Assembly: GCA_905182995.1 (NCBI GenBank)
Contig: CAJJDP010000149.1
Span: 219,829-283,828 of the forward strand
Direction: 5' to 3'
Length of the DNA stretch: 64,000 nt
Source: Paramecium octaurelia
Lineage: Eukaryota; Ciliophora; Oligohymenophorea; Peniculida; Parameciidae
Translations under genes and position numbers: made by a program
Shown here: positions 38,301 through 51,462 of the stretch, in pieces
How positions within the stretch are numbered: the stretch's first letter is position 1
How the letters are laid out: each line of letters starts with the position of its first letter
The notes under the pieces: model-generated
Told to the model about the DNA's origin: nothing
Database searches by the model: none
The model's input: only the letters and a program-made list of their open reading frames with translations

Positions 38301-41300
38301 TTACAACACATGGATGTTGAGTAAATTTATTTTTTTAAGGTTTTTATTGAGATCATTTATGTCTTTCGTTATTTGAAATTAGATGGTGCTTAAATTTTTT
38401 TCGAGGATGTTCCAAACTGCTCGAGCTATTTCTTGATAGTTAATAATTTCCAAATTTTCTAAATCTACCAAAGTAACTTCCGAAGTTTTATTATAATATT
38501 CTTTTTCAATTTCAATGTTTAACTTATACATTTAGATCAGAAATTTACTTTTGAAAAATACTTTAAGCATATTTGGGAAATTCTTGAAAAAATTTTATTT
38601 CACATTATTTATCTCAGTTGCTTTAGTTGCCATCTCAGGCAACACTTGAACTACAATTTCCATCATATAAGGATTTTCCACCAGCTTGTTCAAATTAATA
38701 TTCTTTATCATTTTTTCATATTTTTAAATACTCCATAGCTTTTATAAATTTATATTTAGGCTTCTCAAAGCATTGGTGCTTTTTAAAGCTATAAACTCAT
38801 CATCTTTCAAAAATTATTAAATGCTCTCAATTTATTTTTCATTCAATAGATTTTCACCATTTGTTACTTCTAATCTCTAAAAATGGGTGAAGAATTTTTC
38901 CCAACAATTATCAAACCTATTAATATCAACATCTCCTCTCTTTGAAATTTATGTTTGCAATTCGTACATTTCGAACACTGACTTTTTAATAGTCTAGTTT
39001 GTATATATTTTTAGATATTCCTTCATTTATGCTTCATTAAATTTTAGAAGCTAAATTTCTTTTAATTCTTCTTTTTTATCTGGTTAAAACCATGTGGTAT
39101 AATTACTACTTGTAAAAATTTCACTTCTAGTGGTAAAAATAACAAGTGGGTTAGACCAAATTTAATTCACTTTATTGCTTAAATATAAATTTTTCTGAAT
39201 ATGCTCTAGCTTCATCTCATCATAACTGTCCATTATCAATAAAAATTTGAATTCTTTCTTTTCCAACATCTCTTTACATTCTTTTAATTAGAGCTAGTCA
39301 AAACCATACTCTTGTTGACGAAGTGCTTCTTCTACCGCTTGAAAAACAGGATTTTTTAAATATGGCAATGAAATATAAACAGGTATCAGCACTTGATTTC
39401 TAATTTTTTAATTTTTGTCGTGTAATTTCCATATAAATTCTTCTATTTTCTTTGCTATAGTACTTTTGCCAGATCCAGCTTAACCATGTATTAATAAGAC
39501 TGTTTTTTTTTCTTTCGGTGACTCTTGTAATAAAAATTTATTCACCTCCCCTCCTCTATCATTTAAATCATCTAAATTCATCAAACAAGTTGACGAAACT
39601 CCCACTTTTTATTACCCTTGAAATATTTCTAAAGTTTGTAATGGTACATAAATGGTCTAAGCATTTCTGTAAGCTGCTTCTTTCAATACTTTCCATTTTC
39701 TGATTTCAAAAAGTTGCTCAACAGATTTTCCTCTCAAAAATTTAATATCAGTTCCTATGTTTTTGAGTTATTCCTTCATTTCATTAATTTTACCCTCGAC
39801 TCTGATTAAACCTTTTCGGATATGATTAACAAAATCAGTTATTAGTTTAAGTTATTAACCCATTTCACTAATATTTTCAATTTATTAATCTAATTGCTCT
39901 GTTGTTTCATCGAGTTCTTTCATATACAAGTCTCGCTTATTAAGATTAGTTTCATGAAAAATTTACTCTTACAATTCATCAATTCTTCTCAACATTCCCG
40001 ACATTTTCTTTGCAATTCTATCATGTTAGGTAGACCAATCTTTCTATAAAATCTACATTTACATGCTTGCCAAGTGTTAATTTTTTAAAACATTTCTAAC
40101 TCTTTGATCTTTTTCTTAAACCCATAATTAGATTAGGACTTTCTAACAAAATGATGTTATAGAATCTGAGAAACAATTAGATGAAATCTAAATTATAGTA
40201 AACACAAGACCCTATTTAATTTTCCATTATTCGTTATTTGTAAAGTCGTTGAACCTTTGAACCATATTATCTAATAAAACAAATTATTTTTTTGATTCTT
40301 CTCTCTCATCTACAACTTCACTATCTTCCTCTAAGTATATTTTTTTTATTTATTGAATTAGAAAATCTTATTTAACTTGGATGTTTGAAAAACTTTGCTT
40401 TTATTCTAATTTATCTTGTAAATAACATTCTAAGCAATTAAGAAAATCAAAGATATTTATTTTAATTTAAGTAATCTCTTTATCATTTACTCTATTAAAT
40501 AATTTGGTTTCCAAGCTTTCTAAGTAAGAATGAAAGTTTTCATCTTCTTTTTAATCTAAATTAACTTATGAAAATTGTAAATTCTCAAACTTCTGAATAA
40601 ATTCTTAAATACAACATTAAAATCTTTATTAGAATTTGGTTTAAATTTCTTATGTATACTTTTCAATTTATTTAAGTGTCTTAGAAAAAAAAACAAGCTC
40701 TTCAAATAAATTGTGTAATACCAACATCTCATCTTTCAGTATTAATTTTTTTAACTTTACTACCTTTATTATGAATGATTGGTAAGTTCTATAACTTTCA
40801 TTACTAGAAAAATTAAATTTCTTGCCATTTTAATTAGCTACAACGTTAATTCCTGCTTGTAAATCAATCAATTAAATTTATTCAATTTGATGACATTTCT
40901 CATTGTCTGCTATATCAACTATCTCATGTCCTATCTATACTTTAGAAGATATCGATACTTCATATTCTTCATAATTTATTTTTTATTATCTTATTATAGC
41001 TTGTAATTGGATTAGCTCTTCATTAATTAACATTTTAATCGTTTCCTTATCTGGGCATCCAAAATTTTCCAATGTTTGAATCACAGTTTCTGTTTAAAGG
41101 ATTAATTTATTCCAATTTTCGACTTATAAACATTTTTTAAAATTTTCAATTTGTTTTAATTGAAACAAAAATATATCATATTTTTCTTTTTCTAATCTCA
41201 ATTCTGATTGATTGAATTTCTCATCCATTACCTTTTTTATGGATTCATCAACTTTTAATTGTTCAAAAATTTTCTTGATTTTCTACATAGGAGATTATTT

Positions 41301-43690
41301 GATGAATAATTCTCCAAATGCCTTCTCAAATAATTCTAAATCTTTTTCTTCTTATTCGATCATTTTTTCTTTTAGACTTTATTTAAATATGAGGTAATTT
41401 ATTATTCCTTTTTACTTCGATAATCTATATTCAAAATCTTCTTGTGTGATTTCGATATTGCGTAGTTCAGTGTAAAGTAACATGTCAGCCTTTTTTCTCA
41501 TAATTTTTTTTGGAAACTCTTCAATTACGTTTAACAGAAACTCATCAAGATTTATATCTTCTGACAACTTTCTTAATTCCTCTGGTTTGGATTTTTCTAA
41601 TATCAATGAAAAAGACTTTTTTGAAGCCACCAATTTAAATTTTAGCTTCAGATTTTAGTACATTAAGTTTTCTAAAAATTTAAGTAAATGATTATCATCA
41701 AAAGCTTATTTAATTTTTTTAAGTTCAATAATTGAAGGAACGGCCTCAATTTAATACATTATGATCATTATCTCTTTAAGGTGTAAATTGAACTCTGAAA
41801 ACAAGTTTTAAATTTCATTACACACATTTTCATAATATTAACATAGATTATTTACTAAATTCCAAAAATATTGCAATAAGTTATTTTGAAGCTAATTAAT
41901 TTCTAACTCTTAAATTTCTTTCTGATAAATCTCAATCAACTTTTAAATTTCTCCAAAAATTTTACTTTTATTTTTGTTAGACAACTCAAGAAATGATAAT
42001 TTATATTCTTTTAAATCAAAAACTTTTAAGTCATCAAAAATTAAATTTCTCCACTCCTAAGTAGCATCATTTTCATTTTTATGTCTTTCATCTTCAAGAA
42101 TATATAATTCTAATATCTCCTATAGACTCAAAAGCTTATTAAGTTTCTCAAAATTTTTATTTTCATTTCTCTTTTTCAATTTGTCTTAATTAAGACTCAG
42201 AATTTTTCTAATATCCTATATATTTTAGAAATACTCTTCTAATTTTTATATAATTTTTTTTATTTATTATTGTGAAATTTTTAATGTTGTGCTCTCATTA
42301 TATTGCTTAACTTTCATAAAATTACTAAAAATTTTTCTTACATCTTCAAGTTTCTCATCATTTTATTTACTTAAACTAAGCAACTTATTGGAAATCATAA
42401 AGCCTAAAAAGTTATTGATTTTATTAATTGCAAATATAAGTTCATTTCTTTAAAGTTCTTTTCCTTCAATAACTAATTTGCTTTTTAAATATGATCCAAA
42501 TGTATATGGTATATTTTAAAATTGATCATTTTACAAAAAATCTTTAAGTAATAAGAAGATTTCCCATTCTTTGAAACAAGTTTCTAATATTTTTCTATCA
42601 ATTGAACTTAATTAATTATTTTAAAGTTAATGAAGTTAGATGACTGCTTAGTCATTACTATGATTCAGTTAAATTAATAATCCTTTTCTCTGATATTCCT
42701 TCCAAATTTAATCTGGCTTTAATTCAAAGTTGAAAGAATTTATCAGCTAAGATAATTTCTATTTAGTTAATAGAGGATTATATTATAAGATTTTTCCAAT
42801 CATTTGCACCCAAAGATAATGATATTTCCATAAATTTGAATTTTTTACAATTTTGTCATGTATTTCCTCTATTTGTAAAAGTATTTCCTCTAGATTTTAC
42901 AATTTTTCGTTCTTAAAATAACTGATTATCTCCCATTGCAACATATCTATTTAAAAATAAACTTCAAATTATTTCTATTGTTGCTTACAACATACTATTT
43001 ATAAAGATGACAGGCTCCCTGAAACAATGATTCAAGCAATTCTTCATTTGGCTTCATTTATATTAAAGAACCAATAATACCACTTAAACATCCTTTTAAG
43101 ATTTCTTCCCTTTCATTACTATTATTTGGTGAGATCTCGAAAGAAGTTTTTGTTAAAAAAAGATAGAGTTCCATTTAATTTTGAATCAAATCATTCTTCT
43201 CTATTTCTATATGTTGGCTTAGTTCGTCAGAGATGTCCAAAAATTCCTGTTATTAATCCCATTTCATGAATCTCTCCTCATTTAGTATATGGAAACTAAA
43301 TATGACTTTAGATAAAGACGCTGTTGTCTATAAGATATTTAAACATTTAAACGAATCTGTTCTAATATAAATCAAGCAGCTTTTCAATAACTTTCTGATT
43401 CCCTCTAAAATTAAATCGTATGATTTCACTACCCTTTAAGCATTCTTGTTGAGATTGTAAATATTTTCTTCTTAAAAAATAAACCATTAGAGCGCTATCA
43501 TTATTTCTTAAGATTCTGAGTGATCAGCAGCAACTACCGCCTTAGTACAAATTTTCTCAACATAAAAATTGAATTTATTAAAGAAAGCATGAAGGTCTTA
43601 ATTATCTGACTTTGAGGTTCCTGATGCTAAGGAGGTTGCTTTCTAAGCTCCGCAACCACCTCCGCGCAATATTAATTTTGATTAAGACAT
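35304..43690 (-). CDS. giant NACHT-WD40 (STAND) protein
   Basis: ATG 43690 ([20 protein letters not shown]) to TGA 35304-35306, about 2795 codons. Residues 1-1250 are long helical, Gln/Lys/Glu-rich sequence. Near residue 1400 a P-loop GQAGSGKST follows TVLLIH, and about 80 residues later [12 protein letters not shown] is the Walker B of a NACHT domain, then VIFTTRSE. A helical stretch, a pentapeptide-like segment (about 2070-2130; [20 protein letters not shown]) and 14 WD40 repeats complete it. Proteins of this plan are signal-transduction ATPases that oligomerise after the WD40 sensor binds a ligand; no ligand is known here. One break: the frame shifts by one base near 43020 (LLESLFQ to SLSSLQIVCC), a sequence error or a recent mutation. 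From there to the stop the frame is uninterrupted. Confidence 0.88.
35500..37270 (-). repeat. 14 tandem WD40 repeats of exactly 126 bp
   Basis: The block tcagg that ends each SPDG motif lies at 35581, 35707, 35833, 35959, 36085, 36211, 36337, 36463, 36589, 36715, 36841, 36967, 37093 and 37219: constant spacing, no indel. Each unit reads about [20 protein letters not shown] followed by [17 protein letters not shown]. Fourteen units would make two seven-bladed propellers. Confidence 0.95.
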
Positions 43691-44602
43691 TTGAGATAAC
43701 ACTTTATCAATTTAAATAATAAAGTCACTTGGATTACAATACGTATATAAATCTAAAATGTTATTAGAACTTAAAATAATAAAAATTTTACAAAATATAA
43801 AATAAATACATTCTCATATTTTGATNCATAAACAATCCTAGTCATAGTTTGCTCTGCATATAATTTATTATTCATTGCTGATGGTGCTCATAGAATTTTG
43901 CTAATTGCATTTAAGCTGGAGTCATTGCATCATTTTATTTCCTGAAAGTAGATTGATATTAAATAGGGCAAGTGACATCTTAAGTTGTTTTGATTGGTAA
44001 AATTGGATGATTTTTCATTAAATAATAATAATTTAAATATCTTATTATTAAGTTGCTTTCATTAAAATCATGCATCATCTTCTATTATATTATTTTTAAA
44101 CAAATTTGATTGTTTTCATTAAGTGCTAATAAAATGATCTCCAATTTAATTAGAGAATATTGCCCCTAAAACTAAATTATTATTAATTTTATCAAAATAT
44201 TACTTATGATTATTATTTTATCTTCATTTTTACTTTTAGAAATCAAATTATATATTCTTTTAATCAAAACATTACAAAAAATTTCAGTTTAAAAGAAATA
44301 GGTGGAATCAACAAGTAATTATTTTGAAAAGATAGATTTAAAATATATTTAACATTATCCAAATTTGCTTTACTTATAGATAGACTTTATAATAGAATAT
44401 TTCCGAGGAGATATTTAAAAATATGTTAAATTAATAACCTTATTATCTTGCTACGATTTAATTAATCCTATCAGATTATTTCAGACACAAGTTCGCCTGA
44501 GATCTTTTAAAATTTTATTTAATTAAATAGACTATATGAACTTAATTAACATGATTTAATTCCATTTAAATGATAAAATATATTTATTTTTAATATTTCA
44601 TT
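43691..44602. other. spacer between the two minus-strand genes, with gap
   Basis: AT-rich and without a recognisable frame. It contains the assembly gap at 43826, so the real distance is unknown. The promoter of the NACHT-WD40 gene must lie here. Confidence 0.5.
43826..43826. other. assembly gap (single N)
   Basis: No overlap between the flanks was seen. Confidence 0.85.
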
Positions 44603-46200
44603 TCATTATTTTTCATGTAATAATATTCTATAGGGTCTAACATATTTTGATTCATTAACAACAAAATAATTGTCTTTTTTCATAGAAGAACTCTATCTAA
44701 CTTTTTTTGGATCTACTCGAGACATAAAAATAACTGCAAATTACTTATTACAAACTTAAGTATATTAAGCATATTTAAGTTAATAATTATCTTCGATACA
44801 AACTGTATATTTATCTGAGAAATAGATTCCCTCTCCTACCATAACATCTTTTCCATTTTCATCTTTACATTAATCATCTTCATGTTTTTATCCATACCCG
44901 GCTCGCAATCCTGTTTTTGTAATTGAATTAACTGCATCTTACTTAGTACCATGATACAAAATTCTCCATTCACCTTGATTACCATCCATTTTTAGCCAAT
45001 CATCATTTCCATACTTTTTTACATTTAAACCAAATCCATAGCAACCTCTTGGAAAATAGTAATCATATCTATGTTAAGCAGGTCCTCTCTATTCTTTCTC
45101 TTTAAAACCTTCCCAACTCATATTGTGTGAAGGATTAAAATCATCAAAAGAAAGGGTGACTCCTTTTGCAGATTTACTTGCTTAATCAAAATATTTTAGA
45201 TATTCAACTTTGCCATTACAATATTCATTTAAGAATTTCTTAGCATTTGGATTATTTTTAATTTGTTATTAAATCGAATCCGGATCATTTCCTGTAATAT
45301 TAAAACTAATTTCAAAACTTCCTTTTGATACTCCTAAAATTTCAACTTAATCAATTGGAATATTAAGTGAACTTGATAACTTTTACTTAAATTCTAATAA
45401 ATGTTGTTATAATAATTGATTGTCATTCACAATTTTATCATAATCAAGATTTGTATTTCGAACTTTAAAACAAGCTTAATCAGAGCCTAATGCTCCTATT
45501 ATTGAACCAAATCCAAATGAATATTCTTGACTTGTTGTTAATAATTCTCTATTTTAATCTCTTAATAATTATTCTTTCAAAACAAAAAGTGCTAACTCAG
45601 GATTTGAAGTCTCAATATTCTATTTTACGTGAGGAATTGATTTAACTTTACCTTATTCTTTTAATTTTTAAAATAATTATTATTAATACTAATTTTATAG
45701 TATTATTTTTGATTATTTGTAAGATTATAATTATTATCTAATTTACTAATTTCTTAATTCAATATTTAGATTTATTGCTAAATTGGTTTTTTTCGAATTT
45801 CTTCTTATTATGATGTCTATTAACATATTGGTTAAAAGTGTTATTTAATAATTGTCTCTTATTGCTTCATTTTTTTTTTTGAGTCTTCCTCTTATTATTT
45901 TATTTTTTTTTATTCTTCCTCTTATTATTCTATTTTTTTTCTTTATTCTTCCTCTTATTACTTTATTTTTTTTTTTTATTCTTCCTCTTCTTCAAGTTAA
46001 TTTTTCCTTTCCTATTCTTTTCTTATTCTTTTTTCTTCATCCAAAAGGATCGACTATTCTTCTCTTTGCCACCAATATGCCCTATCTTCATCAAGTAGCC
46101 TTTCCCTACTCTCCTTTTACCTTTTGCAATATATAAAGATTAAAATAGCAACAACAATAACAAACAATAAGGTGCATCCTAAATATATAAGAAGGTGCAT
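44603..46200 (-). CDS. membrane-anchored coiled-coil protein with PARP/ART-like domain
   Basis: Exons 46200-45652 and 45619-44603 join in phase 0 to give 521 residues; an in-frame TGA lies just upstream of the ATG and TGA ends the gene. Residues 2-24 are one hydrophobic helix (LLFVIVVAILIFIYC) followed by basic KR. Residues 45-110 are a charged coiled coil (EEEEEQKKKIKQQ, repeated). A middle domain follows. The C-terminal part has the ADP-ribosyltransferase pattern: LYHGT near 402, GEGIYFS near 446, and NYFVVNESKYVRPYRI near 505. This matches the H...Y...(xVVxxxxxVxPY) layout of PARP-type ART folds. Activity is inferred, since the third catalytic position is not the classical Glu with certainty. 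The product is probably tethered to a membrane with the enzyme domain in the cytosol. Confidence 0.85.
45620..45651 (-). other. 32-nt intron in the ART-like gene
   Basis: GTAAAG...AAATAG on the minus strand. Removal joins FKNQKNK to NIETSNPE between whole codons, linking the coiled-coil frame to the ART frame. Confidence 0.8.
45880..45990 (-). repeat. short tandem repeat coding for the coiled coil
   Basis: About three units of 31-34 bp (plus strand attcttcctcttatta...tttttt). On the coding strand they give IKQQEEEQKK-type units, so the low-complexity DNA is explained by the protein. A 94-residue Phe/Leu-rich frame on the plus strand is its shadow. Confidence 0.8.
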
Positions 46201-47749
46201 TAAATATATTAATCATTGTTTGCTTTATTGAAAGTAATATATAGTACAAAGTTAATTTATATAAAAGGAAATTTAATAGAAAATATGCAAACGATTGACT
46301 CTTAACTTTATATTAATAGATGTTATTCTTAAAATTATTAATTATAGAGAATTCAAAATAATAAAAATGGGCTTTATAGACACGCAATTGTATGGAGAAT
46401 CTTATTGAGATTTAAAATTTTTGATGGAGTCTAATTTAGCATTGAGAAAGAATTAAAGGAACCATTGCCATTTCTACTCAATTTTTTTTTCCATTCTAAC
46501 TCTTGTATGTTATACATCAAAAAATGACCAGAAATGACTTAAAATATATAATATATGGCAACGGTATTAAATTATTTTACTAATGAGCAATCCTTTGAGA
46601 AAGATTTTCTGACGGACGTACCATATTCAATTTATATAATAACTTTATTAAATTCTTTATGAGTCTTGTTATAACCCATTTGAAAGAATTGGTTTCCACT
46701 TTTCTTTACTAATTGTATATTTTGAGAAAAATTCTATTATTACCAAACCTAAACTGATTTTTAGTAGAAAAATATAAATAATAATAATAACAATTGCATT
46801 AAATTTCAATGATATAATATAGAATAGAATTTCCCTTGAATAAATTTATACCAGAAAAATAATTCAAAATGTCAAGTTTATAAAAACTTTAGAAACAACC
46901 AGTATAATTTTTAAATCTAAGAATTGAATATTAGTACAAGTTTTACTTAACCAGAAAACTTATCGCATTCTTCTTGCACAAAATCTATTTAATATATTCT
47001 TGAATAAATATTGAGATTTCATGAATCAATATGTTTTCATTTTAATATTTCTAATTGGCAGTATCTATAGTCTAAAACTGAATCCAATTGTATTTTTGTC
47101 GATAATTACATATAAATATTATAAAGGTCAATTCAAGTGCTTAACACAAATCACTAGGAAATGATTTTAAATTTGGATTTATTACGTATCATTTTTAACT
47201 AATTTTTATATTAACCTCATTTGCACCATATCTCTACTATTTTTGAAGTAAAATTTATACTCAATTGCACTCTGAAAAAATTGCAAGAAACATTTTGCAA
47301 TAAATTCTGCCTTATTTATGTGAGAAAATTCATTCTGGACTACACAGACGATTAAAAAAGAAATAGCTGGAGGATAATAGTAAAGTAATTTGACTCTATA
47401 TTAATTTGACAGTTGTCATCAGTTGCTGATTTATTTTGGAAACCTGAATTGAATCAACAAGAAAAGGTAATATTTAAGAACACCAATAAAACATTAGAAT
47501 ATATAATTAAGGAGTCTTTTAATTTCCTTTGTGTGAGGTTGGTTATAGAAAATATAGAATAATTTTAAGAGTTCAAAATTATCTTAAACTAAAATTACTG
47601 TGTTGATCATAGAGTGCAATAAGAAAAATTCATTTAAGAGATTATTGTTTAGCATGTAAAAATAATTTTATTAAGTTATCAATTATATTATGTTTTTCTT
47701 AGGTTATTCATGTTTTTTGAAAGAGGTATTTTGAACATTCATCTGATTA
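46201..47749. other. no resolved gene
   Basis: AT-rich. The ART-like gene's promoter should lie at its left edge. I found no recognisable coding frame. Confidence 0.4.
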
Positions 47750-48300
47750 GTATTATTAGGAATAAAATACTTTTTCTATTTATAGTACATAAATCATTAG
47801 AATTAATCACTCTAGCTTTGTTGTAAAATAGCATGGCCTTTTCAAATTGATTCTAATTTTGTAAACAATAGCCTATAAATTTAAAAGTAAGTAGAATCGA
47901 CCTTTTCCTCCTAATAAATCAAAATGATTTGGATTTATTTTTAGACATTGCTCAATCACTTCTAAGGCTTCTGTATACTTTTCCCAATCTTTTTAATGAG
48001 TCACCTTCTTATAAATAAATATCAGATACCTTTAGTATATAATGAAGGAAATACTTTGGATCTACTCATAATATCTGCCCAAATGATTGCTTCATTATTT
48101 TGACCAGGCAATTTTATTATAAATTATTTTAATCTTCAGCTAATGCATTTAGATATCATCATACATTTAGTAAATAATTAAGGACAAAGCCTTAGATCTA
48201 CTTTCAATGCTTTATCTGTCCAAATGATTGCTTCATTAGATTAACCAAGGAATCTTAAACTATCAGCTAATAACATTATATATAATGTATTTGTTCTTCT
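47750..48300 (-). pseudogene. TPR gene remains
   Basis: Minus-strand pieces ADSLRFLGQSNEAIIWTDKA, GQNNEAIIWAD and NQNQFEKAMLFYNKA are TPR-like helix pairs, two of them nearly the same (SNEAIIW/NNEAIIW). They lie in different frames with TGA in between. It resembles, but does not copy, the TPR remnants at 23.9 and 29.3 kb. Confidence 0.6.
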
Positions 48301-51300
48301 TATAATTTAACTTTTTCATTTAAAACAAAATATTTTACTTATTTCAAGATATCATAAAAATTTTTGCAAACAAATAAATTAATTATATATAATCCAAGAA
48401 TTATTGAATTCAATAAAGGTTTGATTAATCATAATCCTTTTCAAAACGCCTTTATATTATTAGATGTCTAAGACTCATTGTAATTCTACAACACAAAAAC
48501 TATGAAGTTAAAAACAATTTTTTCTCATAACTAAGATATATTGTGGAAATGAGTGTAAAATTCTGAAATTTAGAAAATAGATTATAACGTATTAACATAG
48601 ATTGAAAATGCGATAATCCTTTTTATTCAATTGGTTTATTTTTAATGGATCCCATCATTAGATTAAATTAATCACAAAATTATGATGTTTTAAGATTAAA
48701 TCAAATTATAAAAATTTAGTGGATGCTTTCTGAAACTCAAATTTCCTTGTAATTTGTCTTGATGCAAAGGCTAAGAATAATTTCCTAAGTGCTCACTATT
48801 TTGAAGTAAATTAAATTAAGTAACTTTACTGTATGACAACCAGGAATATATAGATGGATAAATAAGATTATTATTTTAATTTTTTATATAACAATTGCGA
48901 TATAAAGAAAGCATAAAATAATTTTATTCAAAATTTGTGTAAAAACATTAAAAAGAAGAAAAGAGTAATCGTTTAAGAATACAAATGATGATTAGAGAAA
49001 ATATTAATATTCGTATGTGGATGAATGTATACAAAAAAAAAATAAGAAATAGCTAAACTCATGAACACCAAAAAAATTAGCCTTATAAAGAAAGTATGGT
49101 GAAAAATCAAAAAATATTTTAAGGAGCTTTAATCATCACATCTTAATAGAAAATGCTTCGAATAAAATCTTTGATATTTCATTATAAAAAATCTAAACTG
49201 AATTCATTTAGATAATAATAATTATTGCGAATTTTTGAGGCATCCTTTCCTTTTAACTTTTACATTTGTTTATGATTGTACCAAAAATGTGAATGAATTT
49301 GCTATTGTTTGCAGTGAAAAATCTTTATTGAGGAACATTGAAATATCGGATTTTAATCAGATATGTTTAGATCTCTCGATTAAAGGATCAACTTAATGTT
49401 TTTGTAATGAGTTTTTCTCCTTTAGAGCAGAATAATTTCACCAATTGGATCAATAGTATAATAATGATTGATAAAAACGCAAATTTATGGAAAATTAATA
49501 AATACTATCTAGTGTGTAATACTTTTTACATATTAAACGTTATAATCTGAGAAGAGCGATTTTTAATTATTTTATTAATCTTGATAAACGCTTAAGAGTT
49601 AGGTTGAATCACTTTCAAATCAATAGTTATCAAATTAAAATATCAAATTTCGTTTAAATATAGATAATTACTCTACTTTATTATGAATTTAATAATACAA
49701 TAGCTTAGAGAATAAAACTAAAATCTTTAATTAATGCTTTGTATCTAGACTTAATAATTGAAAAGAAAGTGCTTTGGAATTTGAGTTTGCCTAATATAAA
49801 TTGTCTATAAGGGTTGGAATATTATTAAAGAAGAATTCATCCACCTTAGGGGAAGTTAAAGTATCCTTTTCAAATTTTCTATTTTGATTGAAATTTTTGG
49901 AATTGTCCAATAAGCTTTGATCTTCTTTGAGTTTTCAGTAACCCTTGTTAAATTCATAATACTAAGCCATAAATATGCACAGATAAATTCTAGCTTCAAC
50001 ACCACATTTCATTTTATCCAGGGTTATATAAAAATAAGTTTTATTTCTGAAAATATTACTATATAATACAGATATTCTAAAATTTGATTAGAGGTGATTT
50101 TGAACTGTACTTCCATGTGATCTATTATTATTAATTGTTAATATTTCTATTTTAACAAAAGATCATAATTAATTATAGTAAGATTTTTAGAGCTTGTAAA
50201 ATTTTACCTAAAGAGAGGTAAGATATTTCAAAAAGGCAGTTATAATACTACTAGTCAAAATCATTTGACTTCTCATATTTGATAATAGTCAGGCGAATTT
50301 TTCAAAGTGTATCTGGATCAATAAAATGTTGATTGCCATTCTATTTAATTTTGAATGGGAAAGGAAATGTATAGATTTGTTATAGAGATGAAACTTGTAC
50401 AATATGTTATTCATGGAACAAATAATAATAGTTGCATATCATCTAGATTTTCGTTAAGATTTAGAAAATTTAACAATAATGCAGTGGAGTGTGAATTATT
50501 TTTATGATATTTGATGGCAGATCTTATAGCATAGATGATTTTTGAATAAATATAGTGTTCAATAATGTACTCACTACTAATATAATAATTTGGCTGAGAT
50601 TAGGAATTTAACCAGAATAGCTCAATGAAAGAATGGGACAAATATTTAGTTATTTACTGCTATCAGAATAAAGAGGATGTGAATTTAACAATGATAAATA
50701 ATCACTTTCTTACCACTTTAGAAGATCTTCTTTTTACAAAGGCCAGTTTCTTTATATATAAACATAGAAAATATACATAACCCTCTATAGTTATGAGAAA
50801 AATTATCAATAAAGGAAAAACCAACTATTTTCGAATTTATCCATAAGTGATATTCCATTAAATAGTAAAGGTAATGTAAATTAGAGCGTTATTTAAAAAT
50901 CCAAAACTTCAAACAGTTTTTTGGTTTTAAAATAAAGGCTCTATGAATATTTGATAGAATAATATTGTATTGAATGCTAAGTAATTATGCCTTTGATATT
51001 TAGTAAATAATGCTTCATTAGTTTAATTAGTTCTTGTAATTGGCAATAAGTTAATGTTATTATCAAATAATAAACATATATGATATTAATATATACATTC
51101 TATCAAATATAATGAATAATCAATTATAAGCCCTGAGATAGGATCAATATTTAATCATAATCTAAAAAAATCAGCCTTTATTATTTTCAATAATAAAGTA
51201 ATAAGAAGGACAAACTTCAGCTTTTTCATAATTTGCCTTAGCCTGAATGGAACAGATTAGATTTGAAGTCAATTATTTTTAATTTTTATAAATCCCTAAA

Positions 51301-51462
51301 TTTTTAGGCTTTTGCTAATAAAATTATGAAGCTTTTTTATATATATTCTAATTTTAATTAAATATGAGATTTTCAAACTACTTATATCTGACGTATTTGA
51401 TATCATGAAGATTGTTAAAGATTCTTACTTTAATAAGGATTAGTTGTAATTGTGAGCAGCCT
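48301..51462. other. no resolved gene
   Basis: About 3.2 kb AT-rich. A plus frame at about 49203-49470 (YCEFLRHPFLLTFTFVYDCT) and a minus fragment near 50280-50400 (YTFPFPFKIKQNGNQHFIDP) look protein-like but are short and unrecognised. Confidence 0.35.

Noticed and set aside
39518..39703. Short plus-strand frames at 39518, 41212 and 41412 as separate genes
   Set aside because: They are antisense to, or standard-code fragments of, the NACHT-WD40 gene.
45852..46136. Plus-strand 94-residue Phe/Leu-rich frame that looks like a membrane protein
   Set aside because: It is the antisense of the coiled-coil exon of the ART-like gene; T-runs opposite A-rich codons produce it.
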